Assembly (NCBI GenBank): GCA_905235165.1
Contig: CAJOKK010000103.1
Location: 1 to 5,255, forward strand
DNA length: 5,255 nucleotides
Reading direction: 5' to 3'
From: an uncultured Atopobiaceae bacterium
Lineage (GTDB): Bacteria > Actinomycetota > Coriobacteriia > Coriobacteriales > Atopobiaceae
In this document: positions 1 through 4,890 of the stretch, piece after piece
Layout: every line of letters begins with the position of its first letter
Numbering within the stretch: the stretch's first letter is position 1
The notes under the pieces: generated by a model
Told to the model about the DNA's origin: nothing
The model's database searches: none
What the model saw: the letters and a program-made list of their open reading frames with translations, nothing else
Program-made: the position numbers and the translations under genes

Positions 1-832
1 CGAGCAGGTAGCGACCCACGCCAGCATCGCTGCTGGCGGCGCACACATGGTCGGCCACCGAGCGTGCGTCTGCAGTGGCGTTGGCTACCGCCACGCCGTC
101 ACCCGCAGCCTGCAGCATGGGTGCATCGTTAGCCGAATCGCCAAAGGCCACGGCATCGCTTGTCTCGCAGCCCAAAGCCCGGCAGATCCAGACAAGGGCG
201 CTGCCCTTGGAGGTACCCGCAGCCATAAACTCAAAGTTCTTCGCGTGCGACGAGGTGACGTCAACCTCCGCAAACTCGCTCAGGGCCGCACGAAGCCTTT
301 CCCTGGTGGCAAGGTCTCCCCAGTAGAGCGTGACCTTATCCACGCCATCGTAGGCTGTCAGCAGCTCGGGAATGGCGGCATCATGCGGCTCCCGCAGCTT
401 GCGAACGGTTCGCAGGCTGTGCTCGTCAATGCCATAGCTCCCCAAACGGTCATAGCGCACACGCTCAACAAGCACGCGGTTGCCCACGAAGGCGTCAAAG
501 GTTACGTCAAGCGAACGAACACGCTCGTAGATGCGATCAACCAGCTCGATGGGCATAGCCTGCCGATGCAGAAGCTCCTTGCTGGACGCGTCGGCGATCG
601 CGGCACCGTTGGCACCCACTAGATAGCGTGTCGCGGGATGGGTGGCCAAGACCTCCGGAATGGCATCAATCGGTCGTCCCGTGCAAGGAACGAACGCGAC
701 GCCTCGATGCGCCAAGGCATCGAGGGCCGTGAGGTTTGTCTCGGGAATGGACTTGTCCTGAGCGAGGAAGGTGTCATCGAGGTCAGTCAAGACGACCCTT
801 GGATGACGCACCTCTCCAAGGCAGCTAGCCAC
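1..832 (-). CDS. Cof-type HAD-superfamily phosphatase, 3' end cut by window edge
   Basis: The minus frame is open from 832 to the left edge (277 codons, no stop seen). It carries all HAD hydrolase signatures, counted from a GTG at 832: motif I DLDDT with D17 (nucleophile) and D19, motif III K209 in a KGSAL context, and motif IV GDSAND with D232 and D236 binding Mg2+. The tail reads GDGVAVANA...ADHVCAASSDAGVGRYL, the usual end of Cof/YbjI-type proteins, so only a few residues are probably missing. The stretch between motifs I and III fits a C2B cap. The family dephosphorylates sugar phosphates, nucleotides or flavin precursors in the cytoplasm; the substrate cannot be read here. The start is uncertain. 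GTG at 832 overlaps the citrate synthase stop by 8 nt and lacks a Shine-Dalgarno, implying coupling. GTG at 811 gives a more family-typical distance to the first Asp (D10), but its GGAG lies only 2 nt upstream. Last gene of the ACT-citrate synthase-HAD cluster. Confidence 0.92.
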   Translation of the reverse strand, partial: MASCLGEVRHPRVVLTDLDDTFLAQDKSIPETNLTALDALAHRGVAFVPCTGRPIDAIPEVLATHPATRYLVGANGAAIADASSKELLHRQAMPIELVDRIYERVRSLDVTFDAFVGNRVLVERVRYDRLGSYGIDEHSLRTVRKLREPHDAAIPELLTAYDGVDKVTLYWGDLATRERLRAALSEFAEVDVTSSHAKNFEFMAAGTSKGSALVWICRALGCETSDAVAFGDSANDAPMLQAAGDGVAVANATADARSVADHVCAASSDAGVGRYLL

Positions 833-2279
833 GATCGGCCAGGCTGACGTAGCCCTCGTTCTTCATGACCGCGTTATAGGCCGGCCTGATGATGCGCGCC
901 GGCCCGTAGAGCTCCTCCATGCGGTGTGCCGCCCAACCGGCCATACGAGCGATGGCAAAGATGGGGGTGAAGAGCTCCTGGCTGATGCCCAGCATCTCAT
1001 AGACAAAGCCCGTATACATGTCGATGTTGGTCGAGATGGGCTTGCTGATGCGTCGCACATCTCGCATGACCTCGGGACCAAGGCGCTCGACACGCTTGAT
1101 GAGCTCGAGCTTCTCCAGCTGGCCCTTCTCCTCGGCGAGCTTTGCCGCATAGCTCTTGACGATCTCTGCGCGAGGGTCGGTAACCGTATAGACGGCATGG
1201 CCCAGACCATAGATGAGGCCCGACTGGTCGAAGGCCTCGCGGTTCAAGATCTTGGTGAGATAGTCGGCCACCTCGTCGTCGCTATCCCAGCGCTTGACGT
1301 TGTCAGCGATGTCGTTGATCATCTCGCCAGCCTTGTAGTTGGCACCACCGTGCTTGGGGCCCTTCAGCGAGCCGAGGGCCGCGGCGTAGGCGGAATAGGC
1401 ATCCGTGGCAGACGAAGAGAGGACGCGCGTCGTAAAGGTGGAGTTGTTGCCGCCGCCATGCTCGGCATGAAGCATGAGCATGACGTCAAGCAAGAGGGCC
1501 TCGTCACGCATAAAGCCCTCGTCGCCACGGAGCACGTCCAGGATGCTCTCGGCGATGGAGTACTCGGGACGCGCGGGCGGAATGCGCAGCTTCTGATCGT
1601 AGCGCTCGGAGTGCTCAGCCGCATAGGCAATGGAGGCCACGCGCGGCCAACGGCCAAGCAGCGACAGGGCCACGTCGACCTCGTGAACCGGCGTGGTGTC
1701 ATCGGGCGTCGGATCGAAGGCGTAGAGCAGAAGCGTCGCGCGCTGCAAGACGTTCATGATGGAATGGCTATAGGCCATGCGCGGGAAGATGGAGAGATAG
1801 CCCTCGGGCAGCTCACGGCGCATGCCCACACGGGCGCGGAAGTCCTCAAGCTGGGCCTCGTTGGGAAGCGCACCCGCGATGAGCAGGTAGGCGACCTCCT
1901 CATAGCCAAAGCGCCCATCCTTCTGGGCACCGGCAACCAGGTCAGCCATGTCGTAGCCACGAATCGTCAGACGGCCCTCATCGGGAATGACCTTGCCATC
2001 GACCTTGTTGTAGCCATGAACACCCGAGACGGTGGTGAGGCCAACAAGCACGCCCGAACCGTCGGCATTGCGCAGGCCCCGCTTGACGTCGTAGAGCTCG
2101 TAGAGATCGCTGGGAATGGCATCGGCATGCTTCATGCCGTCGTAGAGCTGCTCGGCCTCATCAGAGATGCCCATGCCCACGGAGGGCATGGGATAGGCGT
2201 CCATCGCCTGCATGAGCGCGGACGTCTCGCGAGCGGACAAGAGCTTGCGAAAACGCCTGGGTATCGAAACTTCCGGCAT
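825..2279 (-). CDS. gltA: Citrate synthase
   Basis: Condenses oxaloacetate and acetyl-CoA to citrate in the cytoplasm, for glutamate synthesis or the TCA cycle. At 484 aa it is longer than the ~370-430 aa of the common bacterial forms; the extra length is mainly an N-terminal region of ~75 residues before the GLTTVSG...LTIRGYD block (80-110). The catalytic triad is complete: H310 (GPKHGG), H361 (GLGHAVYT) and D420 (NIDMYTG). So are the oxaloacetate ligands H274 (HAEHGGGN), R370 (DPR), R445 (FAIARMAGW) and R465 (RIIRP). Spacings of 9, 25 and 45 residues within these blocks match E. coli and pig enzymes as I recall them. The site reads GHAV as in mitochondrial enzymes rather than the GHRVYK of E. 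coli. An ideal AAGGAGG at 2284-2290 fixes the ATG. It lies 21 nt after the ACT gene and overlaps the possible HAD start, so it is probably co-transcribed with both. A 2-methylcitrate synthase role cannot be excluded from motifs alone. Confidence 0.96.
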   Translation of the reverse strand: MPEVSIPRRFRKLLSARETSALMQAMDAYPMPSVGMGISDEAEQLYDGMKHADAIPSDLYELYDVKRGLRNADGSGVLVGLTTVSGVHGYNKVDGKVIPDEGRLTIRGYDMADLVAGAQKDGRFGYEEVAYLLIAGALPNEAQLEDFRARVGMRRELPEGYLSIFPRMAYSHSIMNVLQRATLLLYAFDPTPDDTTPVHEVDVALSLLGRWPRVASIAYAAEHSERYDQKLRIPPARPEYSIAESILDVLRGDEGFMRDEALLLDVMLMLHAEHGGGNNSTFTTRVLSSSATDAYSAYAAALGSLKGPKHGGANYKAGEMINDIADNVKRWDSDDEVADYLTKILNREAFDQSGLIYGLGHAVYTVTDPRAEIVKSYAAKLAEEKGQLEKLELIKRVERLGPEVMRDVRRISKPISTNIDMYTGFVYEMLGISQELFTPIFAIARMAGWAAHRMEELYGPARIIRPAYNAVMKNEGYVSLADRG

Positions 2280-2300
2280 GGGTCCTCCTTACTATCAGCG

Positions 2301-2597
2301 CTAGAGTCGGTACATATAACGAAAGACTTCTTCGCGCTGTAAGGTGATTTGCACGTCAAGGGTCTGGGCAAGCTCGTCGAGTCGCGCCTGCAGCTCAGAA
2401 AAGCTCACGTTGGCATCCTCGAGGTCAACGAGCATCGTCATCGTAAAGATGCCCTGCAAAATCGTCTGCGAAATGTCGAGAATGTTGGCATTGTGCTCCG
2501 CAAGGGCACCCGCCACAGCGGCTACGATTCCCGAGCGATCAGAGCCCAGCACCGAAATGACGGCGCGGTTGGTAGCGTGATCAGTAGGAGCAGGCAT
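2301..2597 (-). CDS. UPF0237-type ACT-domain protein
   Basis: A 98-aa protein made almost entirely of one ACT domain (about residues 12-86). It has the glycine-rich first loop GSDRSGIVAAV (18-28) and the conserved segment NANILDISQTI (38-46 region), then a second half ending in TLDVQITLQREEVFRYMY. This matches the stand-alone UPF0237 family of Gram-positive bacteria, thought to bind an amino acid or other small ligand as a dimer; its partner process is not established. In many genomes this gene sits beside a UPF0210/DUF711 gene; here its downstream neighbour is citrate synthase, 21 nt away. I chose the ATG at 2597 over the TTG at 2609 because GGAGG lies between them at an ideal distance and would fall inside the coding region if TTG were used. 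First gene of the cluster. No frameshift or missing motif is visible. Confidence 0.9.
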   Translation of the reverse strand: MPAPTDHATNRAVISVLGSDRSGIVAAVAGALAEHNANILDISQTILQGIFTMTMLVDLEDANVSFSELQARLDELAQTLDVQITLQREEVFRYMYRL

Positions 2598-2602
2598 GAC
2601 AA

Positions 2603-2607
2603 CCTCC
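2603..2607 (-). promoter_or_regulatory. Ribosome binding site that decides the ACT start
   Basis: GGAGG on the minus strand, 5 nt before the ATG at 2597. It overlaps the alternative TTG at 2609, which therefore cannot use it. This supports the 98-aa form of the ACT protein. Confidence 0.85.
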
Positions 2608-2629
2608 AATCGGTCAAACGTGTTTGCCC

Positions 2630-2635
2630 ATTCTA
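2630..2635 (-). promoter_or_regulatory. Candidate -10 element for the ACT-citrate synthase-HAD operon
   Basis: TAGAAT on the minus strand matches TATAAT at 5 of 6 positions and would start transcription near 2623, leaving a leader of about 25 nt before the ACT ATG. The hexamer 17 nt upstream (GCTAAA) is a poor -35, so the promoter would need an activator or an extended contact. The CGAGTTGA direct repeat at 2669-2687 sits at about -46 to -64, where an activator could bind. Assigned by eye only. Confidence 0.35.
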
Positions 2636-2668
2636 GCGAAGTATGCGCGCGGTTTAGCAGGCCTTCAT

Positions 2669-2687
2669 CGAGTTGAGCCCGAGTTGA
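2669..2687. repeat. Direct repeat CGAGTTGA, period 11 bp
   Basis: CGAGTTGA occurs at 2669-2676 and again at 2680-2687, separated by GCC. The 11-bp period is about one helical turn, so both copies face the same side of the DNA. Its position upstream of the candidate -10 at 2630-2635 would suit an activator site. Chance occurrence is possible for an 8-bp repeat. Confidence 0.45.
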
Positions 2688-2716
2688 AACCTAGGCAAGG
2701 ACGAAGGGACGAATAC

Positions 2717-2810
2717 TCCTGAAATATCGCGGGGTATTGCCCGGGCAACACGTTGTGACAAGAGCGTCCTTGAGATGTCGCGAAATGTTGCATGGACAAC
2801 AAACCGTGAG
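2717..2810. repeat. Two diverged ~40-bp direct repeats, each with a TTG...CAA dyad
   Basis: The segment 2720-2758 matches 2771-2809 at 26 of 39 positions with a fixed 51-bp offset and no gaps; 11 of the 13 differences are transitions. The best shared blocks are TCGCG, TTGC and GG-CAACA. Each copy is centred on a dyad: copy 1 has the perfect 12-bp palindrome TTGCCCGGGCAA (2737-2748), and copy 2 has TGTTG-N6-CAACA (2786-2801). The centres are 51 bp apart, close to five helical turns. The block lies between the carD-like gene and the ACT-citrate synthase-HAD operon, about 85-180 bp upstream of that operon's candidate -10. It could be a pair of operators, an old tandem duplication, or both. Confidence 0.6.
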
Positions 2811-2848
2811 AAACCCAAGCAATGCAGGCAGCCCTCTGAAACAACTGA

Positions 2849-2876
2849 AGGGACACCGGCAAAGCAACCAGCCCCT
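2849..2876 (-). terminator. Weak candidate terminator after the carD-like gene
   Basis: Eleven nt past the carD-like stop, the minus strand can fold AGGG-GCTGG / CCGGT-CCCT with an 8-nt loop, a 2-nt bulge and two G-U pairs. The following sequence is only loosely U-rich (TTCAGTTGTTTC), so this is a weak terminator at best. The rest of 2598-2848 holds the repeats and promoter candidate listed separately and no gene that I can support. Confidence 0.25.
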
Positions 2877-2887
2877 AAAGAAAGCTT

Positions 2888-3391
2888 CTAGTTCTGGGAA
2901 GCGCAGGAGGCGTTCCCATTTGCCTCAAAGAGAGCAACAACATCCTCAACGGACATATCGAGCGCAACGGAAAGCTCCAGCAAAGAACGCTCACGCGCCT
3001 GCTTGAGAATGCGCTCGTAGGCAAGAGGCGGTTTCTTGTTACGCGACTTGACTTCCTCGATGCGGGCACGGAAAGTCTTTACGACCGCCATCGTATCGCG
3101 GCAAGAGCCATTCTTAATCTCGGTACGGAAGAATTCTTCCTCCAAGGAGGCGCTACGACCACGGTACTCAACCATGTCCATCTCGTCGTAGCCATCGATA
3201 AGGGCCTGAGCCTCATCATGGGAGACCACCGGACGCAAGCGCGCCTCGCTCGCCACAGGAAAGCTGATGCGGACGGATTGACGCCCGCCGATTGGCATAA
3301 GCATATAGGTTTGCTGCGGGACTTCGACCACCTCGTCCACTCGACAGACGCCCTGCCCAGGATGAACGATGTACTCGCCTACCTCGTACAT
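2888..3391 (-). CDS. CarD/CdnL-family RNA polymerase-binding regulator
   Basis: A 167-aa protein. Its N-terminus (MYEVGEYIVHPGQGVCRV) and the segment YMLMPIGG...VRISFPV...RLRPVVS (29-57) form the Tudor-like domain that CarD, CdnL and the transcription-repair factor Mfd use to bind the RNA polymerase beta subunit. Residues ~58-155 are predicted helical and correspond to the DNA-binding domain of CarD, which stabilises open promoter complexes. The final ~12 residues look unstructured. There is no tryptophan anywhere in the protein, whereas Mycobacterium CarD and Bacillus YdeB carry a conserved Trp that wedges into the promoter; leucine 83 falls near that place in a by-eye alignment. I chose the ATG at 3391 because AGGGGG precedes it at 7 nt and the family starts there; the frame extends 13 codons further without support. 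It is flanked by intergenic regions on both sides, so it is probably its own transcription unit. Confidence 0.88.
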   Translation of the reverse strand: MYEVGEYIVHPGQGVCRVDEVVEVPQQTYMLMPIGGRQSVRISFPVASEARLRPVVSHDEAQALIDGYDEMDMVEYRGRSASLEEEFFRTEIKNGSCRDTMAVVKTFRARIEEVKSRNKKPPLAYERILKQARERSLLELSVALDMSVEDVVALFEANGNASCASQN

Positions 3392-3396
3392 AAAGG

Positions 3397-3440
3397 TACC
3401 CCCTTCGCGATATGTACTTGATTTTATCACGAAGGGGGTA
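3397..3440 (-). promoter_or_regulatory. Inverted repeat covering the carD-like gene's ribosome binding site
   Basis: TACCCCCTTCG (minus strand, from 3440) and CGAAGGGGGTA (to 3397) form a perfect 11-bp inverted repeat around a 22-nt spacer. The right-hand arm contains the Shine-Dalgarno AGGGGG (3399-3404), just before the ATG at 3391. The spacer contains TGATAAAAT (3429-3421), which matches an extended -10 (TGnTATAAT) in all but one position and is itself part of a small TGAT-AAA-ATCA dyad. If transcription starts upstream, the RNA would hide the ribosome binding site in a hairpin. If it starts from this -10, the arms instead flank the promoter like an operator. The two readings exclude each other. 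Confidence 0.6.
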
Positions 3441-3463
3441 AAATGCGCTCACTCAGCGATTTT
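3440..3463 (-). terminator. Candidate intrinsic terminator after degV
   Basis: On the minus strand AAAAT-CGCT / AGCG-ATTTT pairs as a 9-bp stem with a 5-nt loop and one bulged base, about 47 nt past the degV stop. The A-tract and T-tract make it roughly symmetrical. The stem is short and only four U follow, so strength is doubtful. It abuts the inverted repeat before the carD-like gene, sharing base 3440. Confidence 0.4.
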
Positions 3464-3509
3464 ATGTTGCAATGGAAACAAAGCGAGCGTAGCGTTTCTC
3501 GGTTTGTGC

Positions 3510-4433
3510 CTATTTACGAGACTTGGACTTGCCCAAACGGCGGTCTGCGCCCCAGAAGCTACAGGCAACCATGCCAGGTCCAACATGGCAGCCAATCGTC
3601 GGCCCGATGTTGCTCACGATAATGCGAGCATCAGGGTTAGCCTTCTTCAGCATCTCGATGAGACGATCGACCTCTTCGGGACAGTCCGCACCGCCAACGC
3701 TGACGATGGGACCGTGAGCGGAGTCATCGCGGTCCTCGGTATAGAACTTCGCAAGGCGCTTGAGGCCCTTCGTACGGCCACGCGTCACGCCAACGAAACC
3801 GAGCGTGCCATCAGTGCCAACGTTCAGCAGGGGCTTTGCGTCAAGCGTTCCGGCAACGAAGGCGACGGACTTGGGAATACGCCCACCTCGCTGCAGGGTA
3901 TCCAGGCTATCGACCATGAAGAGCGTCTGGACGAAGAAGCGAGCCTCCATCGCCCAGTCGTAGACCTCCTTGGCCTCTGCTCCCTCATCGCGCATACGCA
4001 CGGCTTCCTCGATGAGCAAGCGCATGGGAACGGTAGCCATACCGGAATCGATGATGTAGATGGGCAGGTCATCCTTGCCGAGCTCTTCCTTCAGGCGGTC
4101 AAGCGCGCCAACGGCACCGTTATAGCCACCGGAAAGACCGCTAGAGATGGAGAAGACCACACTCGGAAGCCCCGTATCGAGGGCAGCGCGGAAGGCCTCG
4201 TCAAAGGCGAGCGGCGAGGGCTGGGAGGTCATGGGAGAGGCGCCATCCCTGATGGCCTGATAGAACTCGTGGGGAGTACGAGACTGGAACTGATCGTCAA
4301 CGCCATGGAAGCCACCATCGGGCTTACCGGCCTCAGTGTAACTGAAGGGAATGATGCTAATTCCCATACGTTGGGACTCTTCGACCGACAGGTCGCACGT
4401 CGAGTCAGAGATCAGGTTGAACTTCACCGACAT
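3510..4433 (-). CDS. DegV-family fatty-acid-binding protein (FakB-like)
   Basis: A 307-aa cytoplasmic protein with both DegV subdomains. Signatures in order: SDSTCDLS (9-16), TSQPSP (69-74), SISSGLSGGYNGA (95-107), the IDSG block (128-131), VDSLDTLQRGGRI (174-186), AGTLDAKPLL (194-203) and IGPTIGCHVGPG (276-287). DegV proteins bind one long-chain fatty acid in a deep pocket. Those that act as FakB present it to the kinase FakA, which makes acyl phosphate for phospholipid synthesis. No FakA gene is in this window, so the kinase link is family knowledge only. Where many relatives have SGTY, this one has SGGY. AAGGAGG at 4438-4444 fixes the ATG at 4433; the 11 extra codons upstream in the frame are unlikely to be used. 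It is divergent from acylphosphatase, an enzyme of acyl-phosphate breakdown, which may or may not be meaningful. Confidence 0.93.
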   Translation of the reverse strand: MSVKFNLISDSTCDLSVEESQRMGISIIPFSYTEAGKPDGGFHGVDDQFQSRTPHEFYQAIRDGASPMTSQPSPLAFDEAFRAALDTGLPSVVFSISSGLSGGYNGAVGALDRLKEELGKDDLPIYIIDSGMATVPMRLLIEEAVRMRDEGAEAKEVYDWAMEARFFVQTLFMVDSLDTLQRGGRIPKSVAFVAGTLDAKPLLNVGTDGTLGFVGVTRGRTKGLKRLAKFYTEDRDDSAHGPIVSVGGADCPEEVDRLIEMLKKANPDARIIVSNIGPTIGCHVGPGMVACSFWGADRRLGKSKSRK

Positions 4434-4516
4434 GGAACCTCCTTCTGAGAAGCCATTACTCAACACAACACTATATTGTAAAGGTTAGGGCAATTCATCC
4501 CAGCAAGGAGGTATCC
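4434..4516. promoter_or_regulatory. Divergent promoter region between degV and acylphosphatase
   Basis: This 83-nt gap must hold the starts of both genes. Two -10-like hexamers overlap: TATATT on the plus strand (4472-4477) for acylphosphatase and TATAGT on the minus strand (4475-4470) for degV, each 5 of 6 to TATAAT. No convincing -35 stands at the right distance for either. Overlap would make the two promoters compete for polymerase. The Shine-Dalgarno of each gene (AAGGAGG for degV, AAGGAGGT for acylphosphatase at 4505-4512) is strong. Confidence 0.4.
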
Positions 4517-4846
4517 ATGGCAAACGTTGATTCTGTTCGCCGAGATGCCGGAGACGGCGGAGCTGCGCTGCGCAGGCTGTCACTGCGCTTTGTCGGCCAG
4601 GTTCAGGGCGTAGGCTTTCGATGGAATGCGAGGAACACTGCTCGCAGCGTTGGCACGACCGGCTGGGTAAGAAACGAGTCAGATGGCAGCGTGACCATGG
4701 AGCTTCAAGGCACCGACGAGCAGATTGCCGCGTTTTTCGGTGCCTTCAACCGAGTGTACGTACACTACCCCATCGAATACGTCATTGACGAGAAGGACGA
4801 GATTCCCGTGCACGAGAGCGAGCACGAATTCAGGGTGCGCCTCTAG
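4517..4846 (+). CDS. acyP: Acylphosphatase
   Basis: A 109-aa protein that hydrolyses the carboxyl-phosphate bond of small acyl phosphates in the cytoplasm. The fold core runs from about residue 19 to 109. The signature GQVQGVGFR (27-35) supplies the phosphate-binding loop and catalytic R35, and GWVRNESDGSV (49-59) supplies catalytic N53. Both key residues are intact. The first ~17 residues (rich in D, R and G) are an extension over the typical 90-aa protein and are probably disordered. The ATG follows an AAGGAGGT box. The C-terminal part is rather acidic (DEKDEIPVHESEHEFRV) and lacks the family's usual short ending such as a F-V-R-x-D strand, ending instead in FRVRL. It is transcribed away from degV and towards the long inverted repeat starting 44 nt past its stop. 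No partner gene follows within the window. Confidence 0.93.
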   Translation: MANVDSVRRDAGDGGAALRRLSLRFVGQVQGVGFRWNARNTARSVGTTGWVRNESDGSVTMELQGTDEQIAAFFGAFNRVYVHYPIEYVIDEKDEIPVHESEHEFRVRL

Positions 4847-4881
4847 GGAGAAGGACGAGTACGAGATACGGCTTCCCGTGC
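4790..4881. repeat. Partial duplication of the acylphosphatase 3' end
   Basis: GAGAAGGACGAG occurs at 4790-4801, inside the acylphosphatase gene, and again at 4848-4859, just past its stop. TTCCCGTGC follows each copy (4803-4811 and 4873-4881), with 12 extra bases in the second. The second copy, read in another frame, would encode EKDEYEIRLPVRF, which resembles the protein's own acidic tail EKDEIPVHE...FRVRL. It may be a remnant of a duplicated or alternative gene end. Confidence 0.5.
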
Positions 4882-4890
4882 GTTTTAGTT

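Noticed and set aside
47..847. Plus-strand open frames of 191 and 69 codons at the left end
   Set aside because: Both are mirror frames of the HAD phosphatase, whose motifs are unmistakable on the minus strand.
924..2342. A 472-codon open frame on the plus strand, opposite citrate synthase
   Set aside because: It is codon-aligned with the gene on the other strand and stays open because that gene avoids TTA, CTA and TCA codons. Its translation shows no recognisable family, and it has no fitting ribosome binding site.
2696..2772. CAAGGACG (2696-2703) and CGTCCTTG (2765-2772) as a long-range stem
   Set aside because: An 8-bp match with a 61-nt loop is expected by chance in a gap of this size, and no further pairing supports it.
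2598..2887. Riboswitch or small RNA in the gap upstream of the ACT gene
   Set aside because: I could not match the conserved core of any riboswitch class I know; the repeats there look more like DNA binding sites.
3476..3505. Possible terminator GAAAC...GTTTC directly after degV
   Set aside because: Only five pairs close a 14-nt loop, and no U-tract follows; the hairpin at 3440-3463 is a better candidate.
3369..4448. A 359-codon open frame on the plus strand, opposite degV
   Set aside because: Same codon-aligned shadow effect. It runs across the carD leader and the degV terminator region, and the degV protein on the other strand is clearly real.
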